In this document: in pieces, positions 26,670-35,035 of the stretch
Position numbering within the stretch: the first letter of the stretch is position 1
How the letters are laid out: every line of letters begins with the position of its first letter
Assembly: GCF_014650715.1 (NCBI RefSeq)
Contig: NZ_BMVM01000002.1
Span: 1-64,000 of the forward strand
DNA: 64,000 nucleotides
Reading direction: 5' to 3'
Source: Streptomyces bluensis
Lineage (GTDB): Bacteria; Actinomycetota; Actinomycetes; Streptomycetales; Streptomycetaceae
Notes under the pieces: model-generated
The model's input: the letters and a program-made list of their open reading frames with translations, nothing else
Databases searched by the model: none
What the model was told of the DNA's origin: nothing
Position numbers and translations under genes: made by a program

Positions 26670-27959
26670 TCAGCAGACCTTTCCGGCGCCCGCGCGCTGG
26701 TCGACGATCCCGGGCACGGCCCGCGGCGAGTCGACCTTGGTGCGCAAGCTCGGCGTCCACCCGGCGCCGGACTGGAGGGTCTCCTGCGGGATCTCGGCGT
26801 TGTGGACCGCGATGAGATCCGTCAGTTTCCCGTTGACGTAGTTGTTCTCGGCGGTGAGCGGCGCCTCGCTCCACTTCTTCAGGGTCTTGGCGGCGCTGAC
26901 GGAGGCGGGGAGGGAGATGGCGTTGTCCGTGGCGTACAGCTGCGAGGAGGCACCGATGCCGAAGACGTAGCCGAACTTCTGGCTCGCGGTCACCACGAAG
27001 TGGTTGTTGTACGAGTCGACCTGGCCGAAACGGACGCGTGGCGCGCGCTCGACGATGCCCTCGAAGCGGTTGTGGTGCAGCGTGACCTTGAGCTTGCCCG
27101 AGTCGGTGGAGCCGGCGCTGTCGCTGTTGCCGATCAGCATCGTCTTGTCGTGGTCCTTGAAGGAGTTCCAGGACACCGTCACATGGTTGGCGCCGCGCAC
27201 GATGTCGACCAGGCCGTCGTGCTGCTGGTAGACCTTGCCGAAGTACGACGGCAGGGTGCTGTCCGGGTAGCGGCCGTCGGTGAGCGTGTTGTGGTCGATC
27301 CACACGTGGGTGGAGCCGTAGACGACCACGCCGTCGTACTCGGAGTTCCAGGCGCCGGTCTTGTTGTCGTCCGTCGGGTCCCACTGCGGGAAGCAGTCGA
27401 CCGGGGCCTCGATGGTGAGGTTGCGGAGGATGACGTTGTCGACGCCCTTGATCTGCAGGCTGCCGCCGAGAATGCCCGAGCCCTTCCCGACACCGACGAT
27501 GGTGGTGTTGGCGGGGACGCTCGCCTTGATGGTCTGGTCCTGGTTGGCCGCGGACGCGGCCCGCAGGTCCTCCTGCTCACCGCTGACCGGGGTGTCGTGT
27601 CCCCAGACGGCCGGGTCGTAGTCGGCGAGGTACTGCTGGAAGTCGTACCCGTCGGCCTCGAACGCGTCACAGCCCTCGGACACGGCGTCGATCATCCCCT
27701 TGACCTTGATGATCTTCGGCGCGTTCCCGCCGTCCCTGAGGGCGGCTCTGAACTCGTCCCAGGTGGTGACGGTGAAGACGTGCGCGGCGTCGGCGGCCGA
27801 ACCACCGGTGGTGCCGGTGCCCTCGGAGGCCCATCCGTCGCCCGCGGCGAGGGTCTCGCGGCCGAGGTCGCGGTCCTGGGCGTGGGCGGGTGTGCCGGTG
27901 ACGGCGAGGACGAGGGCGGTGCAGGTGACGGCATGGGCATGCCAGACACGGGGAGCCAT
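26670..27959 (-). CDS. Secreted pectate lyase, PL1 family
   Basis: 429 residues with a signal peptide (about 1-27, TPAHAQ). Parallel beta-helix with PL1 motifs VWIDHNTL, LVDIVRGANHVTVSW, and VERAPRVRFG, which holds the catalytic Arg. The ATG at 27959 is chosen for its position at the signal peptide. It precedes the CE8 gene by 2 bases. Closely similar to the PL1 enzyme at 35032-36399, suggesting a duplication within the locus. Confidence 0.94.
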   Translation of the reverse strand: MAPRVWHAHAVTCTALVLAVTGTPAHAQDRDLGRETLAAGDGWASEGTGTTGGSAADAAHVFTVTTWDEFRAALRDGGNAPKIIKVKGMIDAVSEGCDAFEADGYDFQQYLADYDPAVWGHDTPVSGEQEDLRAASAANQDQTIKASVPANTTIVGVGKGSGILGGSLQIKGVDNVILRNLTIEAPVDCFPQWDPTDDNKTGAWNSEYDGVVVYGSTHVWIDHNTLTDGRYPDSTLPSYFGKVYQQHDGLVDIVRGANHVTVSWNSFKDHDKTMLIGNSDSAGSTDSGKLKVTLHHNRFEGIVERAPRVRFGQVDSYNNHFVVTASQKFGYVFGIGASSQLYATDNAISLPASVSAAKTLKKWSEAPLTAENNYVNGKLTDLIAVHNAEIPQETLQSGAGWTPSLRTKVDSPRAVPGIVDQRAGAGKVC

Positions 27960-28012
27960 GTGTGCGGTTCCTTTCAAGAACGGGGGGAGGAAAGGGCTGT
28001 GCCGGTATGCGG

Positions 28013-28813
28013 CTACGCCTCGGGCCAGCTGATCCAGGAGCCCGGAATCTCGTCGTCCAGCCGTCGCACGTCCTGGTGCGCGAGCACGCGACGACGCAGC
28101 AGCTCGCCCGCCACGAGCCGGGCGACAGCGATCGCACCCGGCGGATTGAAATGCGTGTTGTCCTGCTCGGTGGCGGTCCAGTTGAAGTACTTCTTCGTCT
28201 CCTCGACACCGAGCCTCTGCCACAGCGCGAACGACAGCGCCTCGATGTCGAGCAACGCGACGCCCTCCTCCTCCGCGAGGGCGCGCATGGCCGCCGGATA
28301 GTCCCCGAGGGTGCGCAGGGCGTTGCCCTCGGCGTCGAACCGCCGGCGTTCCACGGAGGTGGCGAGCACGGGCCGCGCGCCCCGGGCCCGCGCACCGTCG
28401 ACGTACTGGCGCAGATGGTCCTGGTACGTCGTCCAGGGCTCGGTGTAGCGGGTGGGATCCTCGGCCTTGGAGTCGTTGTGCCCGAACTGGACAAGGAGGA
28501 AGTCGCCGGGCCCGATCGCGCCGAGGACGGCGTCCAGCCGCCCCTCGTCGATGAAGCTCTTCGAACTCCGGCCGTTCACCGCGTGGTTGGCGACGACCAC
28601 GTCCTTGCTCAGGAAGAAGGGAAGCGCCATGCCCCAGCCGGTCTCGGGGGCGGCGTCGGCGTACTTCTGGGCGGCGGTGGAGTCGCCGGCGAGGTGGATC
28701 GTCCGGACGGGCCGGGAGCCGGACGCGGCCGCGGCCGCGTGGGGCGTCGCCGCGACGGAGAGGGGAACAGCGGCGAGCGCCGCGGTGGTGACCTGTCTGC
28801 GGGTGAGCGACAC
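28013..28813 (-). CDS. Secreted rhamnogalacturonan acetylesterase (CE12, SGNH fold)
   Basis: 266 residues, GTG start, with a twin-arginine-like signal (TRRQVTTAALAAVPLSV). SGNH blocks are clear: nucleophile Ser in AGDST, Gly in VVNHAVNGRSS-type block II, GHND in block III and DNTHF with the catalytic Asp/His in block V. It removes acetyl groups from rhamnogalacturonan I backbones, helping lyases and glycosidases act. It lies between the binding-protein gene (with a terminator) and the PL1 gene. Confidence 0.92.
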   Translation of the reverse strand: MSLTRRQVTTAALAAVPLSVAATPHAAAAASGSRPVRTIHLAGDSTAAQKYADAAPETGWGMALPFFLSKDVVVANHAVNGRSSKSFIDEGRLDAVLGAIGPGDFLLVQFGHNDSKAEDPTRYTEPWTTYQDHLRQYVDGARARGARPVLATSVERRRFDAEGNALRTLGDYPAAMRALAEEEGVALLDIEALSFALWQRLGVEETKKYFNWTATEQDNTHFNPPGAIAVARLVAGELLRRRVLAHQDVRRLDDEIPGSWISWPEA

Positions 28814-28877
28814 GGGGGTGCCTTTCTCAACAGGCGTAGTGGAGGAAGGGTTCAGTGGTGCCTTTCACAGGGGGGTG

Positions 28878-28905
28878 CCCCGCGCCCCCCTGAAGGGGCG
28901 CGGGG
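28878..28905 (-). terminator. Terminator after the pectin binding-protein gene
   Basis: An 11-bp stem CCCCGCGCCCC with GGGGCGCGGGG and a six-base loop, nine bases past the binding-protein stop. It splits the - strand pectin genes into an upstream and a downstream transcript. The core matches the dispersed hairpin family seen at 12118 and 13730. Confidence 0.85.
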
Positions 28906-28914
28906 TCCGGAGGG

Positions 28915-30267
28915 CTACTGGCCCTTCTGCTCGTTCCACTCCGACTGGGCCGCGTTCAGCTGGTCGGCCATCGTGTCCAGGAAGTCCTTCGCGCTCATGG
29001 ACCCGTTCATGACCTTCTGGAAGTTCGGCTCGTTGTCCGTCTTGGAGATCGTGTTCCAGTCCGGCAGGTAGTACGGCAGCTGCACGATCGTCGTGGATCC
29101 GTCGGACAGCGCGTCGGCGGCCAGCTTCGTCGGCTCGGCCTTGGCGATCCACTCGTCGTTCGCGGCCTCGGTGTTCGCCGGGACCTGGCCCGCGGACTCG
29201 TTGAACTTGGAGCTCTCCGCCTTCGAGCTGGCGAACTCGATGAACTTCCAGGCGGCCTCCTTGTTCTTGGAGGCCTTGAACACTCCGAGCCCGTCGATCG
29301 GGTTGGAGACCTGCACCCGCTTCCCGCCGGGCCCGACGGGCTGCGGGATGCCCCGGAACTTGTCGGTGCCGAGCGCCTTCACATGGTCCTGGTAGGAGCC
29401 CAGGTTATGGTTCAGCATCCCGATCGTGCCGGAGTCCCACTGGGCGACCATCTTGGTGAAGTCGTTGTTGAGGTCGGCCGCCGGGGTGACCTTCTTGTAG
29501 AGGGCGACGTACTTCTCCAGGGCCGCCACGTTCTTCGGGTCGTTGACCGTGGTCTTCTTACCGTCGGCGTCCCAGAACGAGGTGATGCCGGACTGCCCGT
29601 ACATCGCGTCCAGCGCCTGGGCGATGGAGCCGGCGCCACCGCGGATGGTGTAGCCGAACTCGTTCTTGCCCTTGTTGGTGAGCTTCTCGGCGGCGTCGAA
29701 GAACTTGGGCCAGGTGGTCGGCTCGTCCAGGCCTGCCTTCTCGAACAGGTCGGTGCGGTAGTAGAGGACGCCGTTGTTGGCGGAGGTCGGGATCGAGTAC
29801 AGGTGCTTGTCGTCGCCGCCCGCGGCCTTCAACGACTCGACCATGCTCTTGTTCATCTTGCCGTCGAGGGGGGACTTGGCGAGGCGGTCCTCCAGCGGCT
29901 CCAGCGCGTTCTGGGCGGCGAAACCGGCGATCATCGCCGCGCCGACGCCCCCGACGTCCGGCAGGCCGCCGCCCTGGAGGGCGGTGTCGACCTTGGACTG
30001 GTACTCGGTGGCGGCGATCCCGACGTACTTGACCTTGATGTCCGGGTTCGCCTTCTCGAAGTCGGCGATGATCTCCTTCCAGATGTCGGTGCGGACACCG
30101 CCGTTGTTGTCCCAGAAGACGATCTCGCCCTTGCCGCTGCCCTCGGCGCCCTGGTCGCCGCCCGCACCGCTGCCGTCGTCACCGCAGGCGGTGGCGGTCA
30201 GGGCGAGGACGGATCCCAGGGCGACGGCCACGGCGGCGCGCCTGCTTCTGCGAATGCTGATCTTCAT
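28915..30267 (-). CDS. Sugar ABC transporter, substrate-binding lipoprotein
   Basis: A 450-residue SBP family 1 protein with a lipobox ending at Cys in LTATAC. Body motifs include VFWDNNGGVRTD, FEKANPDIKVKYV and WKFIEFASSK. Start ATG 30267 after GAAGAGAG. Its permeases are probably those at 36396-38233, separated from it by six enzyme genes, an unusual arrangement. No other sugar permease lies between. By position the likely cargo is oligogalacturonides or rhamnogalacturonan fragments. Confidence 0.9.
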   Translation of the reverse strand: MKISIRRSRRAAVAVALGSVLALTATACGDDGSGAGGDQGAEGSGKGEIVFWDNNGGVRTDIWKEIIADFEKANPDIKVKYVGIAATEYQSKVDTALQGGGLPDVGGVGAAMIAGFAAQNALEPLEDRLAKSPLDGKMNKSMVESLKAAGGDDKHLYSIPTSANNGVLYYRTDLFEKAGLDEPTTWPKFFDAAEKLTNKGKNEFGYTIRGGAGSIAQALDAMYGQSGITSFWDADGKKTTVNDPKNVAALEKYVALYKKVTPAADLNNDFTKMVAQWDSGTIGMLNHNLGSYQDHVKALGTDKFRGIPQPVGPGGKRVQVSNPIDGLGVFKASKNKEAAWKFIEFASSKAESSKFNESAGQVPANTEAANDEWIAKAEPTKLAADALSDGSTTIVQLPYYLPDWNTISKTDNEPNFQKVMNGSMSAKDFLDTMADQLNAAQSEWNEQKGQ

Positions 30268-30342
30268 TGAACGGCTCTCTTCTTCTGGATCCAACGAGGG
30301 TTTGCTGTGAAGTTGTGGGGGCTGTGGGGTCATCGGGCGAGC

Positions 30343-31425
30343 TCAGCGACCGAGCTGCTCCTGGGGCCCGGAGAAGCGGGTGACCAGTGCGGGGACGGCG
30401 GCGGCCGGGTCGAGCCGGTAGGAGTAGAAGTCCTTCGGGTCGAAGGCGGCGCCCCACTCGTCCTGCCGGCCCGTCGTGTTCCTGAGGATCGACCCGCGCT
30501 GCACCAACTCGGCCGTGGAGTCGGCCTGGTAGGGGTGCTGGACGCCGTCGTAGTAGCTGTTCTCGATGACCATCTTCGTCCGGCCGCGCGACCAGTTCCC
30601 GTACGTCCACACGGGGTCACCGTCCGCGAGCTGCGCCGACACGTAGTTGTTGTAGAGGTGCGCGTAGGCGCAGTTGTCGGCGGACGGGTTGCGCTGCTTG
30701 GTGTTGCGGAACCAGTTGTGGTCGATGGTGATCTGCGTTTTCACGTTCGGGGTCCAGCCGATGCCGAACGTCTTGTTGTTGTCCGTGAACTGGTTGGAGG
30801 AGACGGTGATGTACTCGCTGTCCTTGCGGATGTCGAGCTGGCCGTCGCAGATCCGTGAGAAGCGGTTGTGGTCGACCCAGACGTGGTGCACGGAATCCAT
30901 CTGGATGCCGTCGAAGTCGGTGTCCTTGCAGTCCCAGTTGCCCTCGATCGCGGAGTCCCGGATGGTGAGGTTCCGGATGATCACGTTGTGGGTGCCCGGG
31001 TTGAGGTGGAACTCGCCCTGAACGAGCTCTCCCTCGGTACCGACTCCGATGATGGTCTTGTCCGAGGCGACGACGACGTTCGCGCCGAAGGGCTCGGCCT
31101 TGATCGTGCCGGCGACCCGGATGACGTACGGCTCCTCGGCGGCCGCGTACTTCTCCAGGGACGCCTGGTCGGTGACCGTCACCACCTCGCCTCCCTCGCC
31201 ACCGGTGGTACCGCCGGCGAGGGAGGCGAACCCGTGCGCCCGGTCGCTCAGGCGGTTCACGGTGGCCGCGGCCCGGTCCACGGGCGCGGCACCGGCCTCC
31301 CCGACCGCGCCGAGGCCCAGCGCGGCCACGAGGCCTATCACGGTGGCCAGGATCCTGCCCGGGCCCGGTCCGCGCTCGGGTCCCGGCAGGTGCTTGCCAT
31401 GGAGGTGCGTCATCGCGGCTCCCAA
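30343..31425 (-). CDS. Secreted pectate lyase-like protein, PL1 family (second type)
   Basis: 360 residues, signal peptide to about residue 47 (GEAGAAPV). PL1 beta-helix motifs are GGTTGGEGG, VIIRNLTIRDS, VWVDHNRFS and the segment QRNPSADNCAYAHLYNN. That segment differs from the RAPRVRFG of the other two PL1 enzymes in the window, so it belongs to another PL1 subgroup and may prefer pectin, or a different chain length. A second ATG (31413) is equally possible as the start. It precedes the binding-protein gene by 75 bases. Confidence 0.9.
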   Translation of the reverse strand: MGAAMTHLHGKHLPGPERGPGPGRILATVIGLVAALGLGAVGEAGAAPVDRAAATVNRLSDRAHGFASLAGGTTGGEGGEVVTVTDQASLEKYAAAEEPYVIRVAGTIKAEPFGANVVVASDKTIIGVGTEGELVQGEFHLNPGTHNVIIRNLTIRDSAIEGNWDCKDTDFDGIQMDSVHHVWVDHNRFSRICDGQLDIRKDSEYITVSSNQFTDNNKTFGIGWTPNVKTQITIDHNWFRNTKQRNPSADNCAYAHLYNNYVSAQLADGDPVWTYGNWSRGRTKMVIENSYYDGVQHPYQADSTAELVQRGSILRNTTGRQDEWGAAFDPKDFYSYRLDPAAAVPALVTRFSGPQEQLGR

Positions 31426-31446
31426 CAGGCGTACGGGTGGGGTGGG

Positions 31447-33009
31447 TTACGAGGGGGTGATCCGGAACTGTGTGAACGTGGCCGTCCCGGCGTGTCCCCC
31501 GCCGGCGGGCGCGACCGCGAACAGGCCGAGCAGGGCGCCGACCCAGCGCCAGGGGGTGGCGGCGAAGACCTGCCCCGAGGGCTGGAAGCCACGGCCGTCC
31601 CCGACGTCGCACGAGAAGCGGCAGCGCGCCCCGGCGCCGATCTCGATCCGCAGCAGGGCCCTCGCCTCGGGGGCCGGCCGTGGGTGGGCGGCGTCCCGTT
31701 CCCGGTCGGCGACCAACTCGCCGAACCGGTGCACCAGGTGCACGTTCCCGTCCGTGCCCCGCTGGAGCCCGATCCAGCTGTACGCGTCGCCGAGGACGGC
31801 GAGCCCGGCCCCGGCGCCCTCCTCCTCGCTGTCGAGCCTGAGCTCCACCTGCACGGTGGCCGGGGTGCCGGGCAGCCGCTGGGTGAGCACGTTCGGCAGC
31901 TTGCGCAGGTCGTGCGCGTCGTCCGTCCGTACACAGGTCAGCCGCAGCCCGTCGCCGGAGTGCTGGGTGGCCCAGCCGTCCTCGGGGTTGGCGGTCCACT
32001 GCCACTGGCGTCCGAAGCGGCCGCCGGGGAAGTCGTCGTCGGTGGCGGGCGCGGCGGGCGGCTGCGGCGGCAGGGCGGGCTTGCGGTGAACGGTGACGGG
32101 GGTTCCCTCGTCACCCATCACCGGCCACCCGTCCCTGTTCCAGCGCATGGGCTGGAGGTGTACGACCCTGCCGTACGCGCCCCGCTGCTGGAAGTGCAGG
32201 AACCAGTCCTCCCCTGCCTGGGTGCGTACCCAGCCGCCCTGGTGGGGACCGTTGACGTCGGTGTCGCCCTGCTCCAGGACGATCCGCTCCTCATAGGGGC
32301 CGAAGAAGTCGCGGGAGCGGAAGGCGCCCTGCCAGCCGGTCTCCACGCTCCCCGCGGGGGCGAGGATCCAGAACCATCCGTCGTGCCGGTACAGCTTGGG
32401 CCCTTCGAGCGTGAACCAGCCCGGAATCCGGTCCCCGTCGACGATCACCTTGCCCTCGTCGAGCAGGCTGGTGCCGTCGGGGTGCATCCGGTGCCCGGTG
32501 AGCCGGTTCTTGATCCCGGAGCGGGACCTGGCCCAGGCGTGCACCAGGTACGCCTCGCCGGTCTCGTCGTCCCACAGGGGGCAGGCGTCGATGAGTCCCT
32601 TGCCCGCCTTGACCAGGTGCGGGCGGGTCCAGGGGCCGCGTATCTCCGGGGCGTTGACCTGGAAGACACCCTGGTCGGGGTCGCCCCAGAAGATCCAGAA
32701 CCGGTCGTGGTGGTACCGCAGGGCGGGCGCCCACACCCCGCAGTCGTGCCGTGGGACGCGGAACCCGGCGGCGGGCTCCAGGCGCTGCAGGGCGTGCCCG
32801 ACCAGCGTCCAGTTGACCAGGTCGCGGGAGTGCAGCAGCGGCAGGCCGGGGGCGCGGCCGAAGCTGGACGCGGTGAGGTAGTAGTCGTCGCCGACGCGGC
32901 AGACGTCGGGGTCGGACCAGTCGGCGTTGAGGACCGGGTTGCGGTAGGTGCCGTCACCGAGGTCGGCGGTGAAGGCGGGCGCGCCGCCGGTGACCGGGGG
33001 CGTGCTCAT
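31447..33009 (-). CDS. Intracellular GH43-family glycosidase
   Basis: 520 residues without a signal peptide. N-terminal five-bladed propeller (about 15-300) with catalytic candidates in WSDPDV, LIDACPL and TLEGPKLY. The C-terminal beta-sandwich (about 325-515, FGRQWQWTANPEDGW) is typical of beta-xylosidase-like GH43 enzymes. It should act in the cytosol on imported oligosaccharides, complementing the secreted GH43 enzyme. Overlaps the DUF6807-like gene by 4 bases. Confidence 0.88.
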   Translation of the reverse strand: MSTPPVTGGAPAFTADLGDGTYRNPVLNADWSDPDVCRVGDDYYLTASSFGRAPGLPLLHSRDLVNWTLVGHALQRLEPAAGFRVPRHDCGVWAPALRYHHDRFWIFWGDPDQGVFQVNAPEIRGPWTRPHLVKAGKGLIDACPLWDDETGEAYLVHAWARSRSGIKNRLTGHRMHPDGTSLLDEGKVIVDGDRIPGWFTLEGPKLYRHDGWFWILAPAGSVETGWQGAFRSRDFFGPYEERIVLEQGDTDVNGPHQGGWVRTQAGEDWFLHFQQRGAYGRVVHLQPMRWNRDGWPVMGDEGTPVTVHRKPALPPQPPAAPATDDDFPGGRFGRQWQWTANPEDGWATQHSGDGLRLTCVRTDDAHDLRKLPNVLTQRLPGTPATVQVELRLDSEEEGAGAGLAVLGDAYSWIGLQRGTDGNVHLVHRFGELVADRERDAAHPRPAPEARALLRIEIGAGARCRFSCDVGDGRGFQPSGQVFAATPWRWVGALLGLFAVAPAGGGHAGTATFTQFRITPS

Positions 33010-33851
33010 GGGCTCACCGCCTTGCGGACCAGCGCCGCCGCCTCGGTCCGGGGGAGGACACCGTCGGCGACGACGGTCACGACCCGCCGTACGACGGTCT
33101 CGCCCGGCTCGATCGGCACCCGCTCGTCGTGCGCGAGGGAGGAGCCCACTCCCGGGTACTCCTCGGTGCGCACGAACCACGGGTCCTTGCGGGTCTGCTC
33201 GGTGGCCCCGGCGAAGACCAGCGTCCAGGTGCTGCCCGCGAGGGCGAGCCAGTCGGCGCGGGTGCCGTGGACCTCCGGTTCACCCTCGCTGTCCAGGGTG
33301 AACACCCGCGGCGCGGCAGCCTCCTTGCGGGCGCGCCAGAAGAAGCCGCCGTACGCCGCGCCGGGCCGTCCGTTGGTGGCGGGGCTGCCGATGGACAGCG
33401 GGCCCGGGGTGGTGTTGGTGAGCGAGAACGTGAAGTCCAGCGCCCAGGCGGAGTCGGTGAGTTCGGTGGCCGCGACCGTACGGCGCTCGCGCAGCAGCTC
33501 GCCTCCGGCCGCCACCCAGCGCAGTTCCTCGACGAAGCCGTCGGGGTCGCTGAGCTGGAAGGCGGTGTGCCGCTGCGAGCCGTGGTTGTCGAGCTCGGTC
33601 GGGCCCCGGTCGCGGACGAAGGTGCGTCCGCCCCAGAAGTTGTGCCCCTCGACGTCGGGAACGGCGACACCGACGCCGAGGTGGTGCAGGTGGTCGGCCG
33701 GGCTGAACTCGGTGACGGCCGTACCGGACAGGGTGGTGACGGGGTGCAGATAGGGGCGTGGGGAGAGTCTGGGGGGCAGCTCGGGCCGGGTGGTGTAGCG
33801 GCCGACCGGGCGGCCCGCGATGCGCAGGACCAGCGAGTCGTTGTTCGTCAT
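33006..33851 (-). CDS. DUF6807 (PmoA-like) family protein
   Basis: 281 residues, no signal peptide. It matches the family often labelled PmoA-like: an all-beta protein with PRPYLHPVTTLSG, HHLGVGVAVPDVEGHNFWGG and TNGRPGAAYGGFFWR motifs. Genes of this family commonly sit beside Gfo/Idh/MocA oxidoreductases in polysaccharide loci, as here, where both neighbours overlap it by 4 bases. The biochemical role is not established; a cytosolic step on unusual sugar-acid oligomers is possible. The methane-oxygenase name is misleading. Confidence 0.8.
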   Translation of the reverse strand: MTNNDSLVLRIAGRPVGRYTTRPELPPRLSPRPYLHPVTTLSGTAVTEFSPADHLHHLGVGVAVPDVEGHNFWGGRTFVRDRGPTELDNHGSQRHTAFQLSDPDGFVEELRWVAAGGELLRERRTVAATELTDSAWALDFTFSLTNTTPGPLSIGSPATNGRPGAAYGGFFWRARKEAAAPRVFTLDSEGEPEVHGTRADWLALAGSTWTLVFAGATEQTRKDPWFVRTEEYPGVGSSLAHDERVPIEPGETVVRRVVTVVADGVLPRTEAAALVRKAVSP

Positions 33852-35035
33852 GTGCTCACCTCGTTCGCTGAAGCTGTGGGGAGGGCCCAGGAGGCACCCA
33901 GCTCGGAGTAGAGGGCGAGGGTGTCGGCGGCCGCGGCGACCAGGCCGTCGACGCCGTGGACGACGCGGCGGTTCTCCTCGGGCACGAGCTGCCAGGCGTC
34001 GGCGGGCAGCTGGGTCGGGTCCGGCGCCTGTCGAATCGCTTCGACGACTTTCATGAAGGCGCCCGTCGCCTCGGGTGTGACGAGCAGTTCGGTGCCGTCG
34101 GTGAGGTGCGCGGCCAGGTTCTCCAGCAGGTCCGTGCGGCCGTACTCGATCTCCTCGGGCCCGTGCCCGGCCCGCTGGACGAGCACGCGGTCCTGCTTGT
34201 ACCAGAAGGTGATCCGACCGCTGGTGCCGTGCACGAGGACGTACGGTTCGTCCGGGTGCTCGGCGCACAGGGTGGCGGCGACGGTGACGCGGCCGCTGCC
34301 GGCCGTGGTGATCCGCACGCACGAGGTGTCGTCGGACTCGATGTCGTTGGCGCGCAGCAGCTCGGTCTCGATGCCGGTGACGTCCTCGGCGCGGGTGGAC
34401 CCGGCGAGCGCGAGCCCGGTGGCGACGGCGTGGGCGAGCGGGTTGGTGAGGGCACCGTCGATGACGTCGACCCCGTTCAGGCGCCGCTTGCCCGCCCAGG
34501 GGGCGCGTCGGTAGTACGCCTCGTCGCGCGCCCACGCCCCGGCGCCGCCGACGCCGACCACCTCGCCGAGCGCGCCCTTCGCGACCAGTTCGCGGATCGC
34601 GGGCACGGCGTGCGAGCCCAGCGACTGGAAGCCGATCTGGCAGGCCACCCCGGCCGCGGCGATCCCGTCGGCCATGCGGCGGAACTCGGCGTACGACGGC
34701 GCCGGGGGCTTCTCCAGCAGGAGGTGGACGCCCCGCCGGGCCGCGGTGAGCGCGAGGTCGGTGTGGGTGGGGATGGGTGTGCAGATCACGGCGATCGCGG
34801 CACCCGTGGAGTCGAGCAGGGCGCCGAAGTCGGCGGACTGCTCGGGCGTGCCCAGGCCGTCCAGTTCCCCGGCGGTCAGCGGCGTCAGCTCGCAGACACC
34901 GGCGAGCCGGACGATGCCCTTGTCCTGCAGACGGCGGATGTTGGCCAGGTGCCAGCGGCCATGGCCCCGGGCGCCGGCCAGGACGACGGGCAGAGGGGCG
35001 GCGCCGGAGCGCTTCGAGGCCGTCGGAGTGGTCAT
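33848..35035 (-). CDS. Gfo/Idh/MocA-family oxidoreductase
   Basis: 395 residues. An N-terminal Rossmann fold (LAGARGHGRWHLAN, then AVICTPIPTHTDLA and LLEKPPAPSYAEF) is followed by the family's C-terminal alpha/beta domain. The EKP motif that positions substrate and NAD(P) is present. It overlaps the PL1 lyase gene upstream and the DUF6807-like gene downstream. It probably oxidises or reduces a pectin-derived sugar; the substrate is unknown. Confidence 0.88.
   Translation of the reverse strand: MTTPTASKRSGAAPLPVVLAGARGHGRWHLANIRRLQDKGIVRLAGVCELTPLTAGELDGLGTPEQSADFGALLDSTGAAIAVICTPIPTHTDLALTAARRGVHLLLEKPPAPSYAEFRRMADGIAAAGVACQIGFQSLGSHAVPAIRELVAKGALGEVVGVGGAGAWARDEAYYRRAPWAGKRRLNGVDVIDGALTNPLAHAVATGLALAGSTRAEDVTGIETELLRANDIESDDTSCVRITTAGSGRVTVAATLCAEHPDEPYVLVHGTSGRITFWYKQDRVLVQRAGHGPEEIEYGRTDLLENLAAHLTDGTELLVTPEATGAFMKVVEAIRQAPDPTQLPADAWQLVPEENRRVVHGVDGLVAAAADTLALYSELGASWALPTASANEVST

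Noticed and set aside
33006..33851. Particulate methane monooxygenase subunit
   Set aside because: The family name PmoA-like is historical; there are no membrane spans and the context is polysaccharide breakdown.
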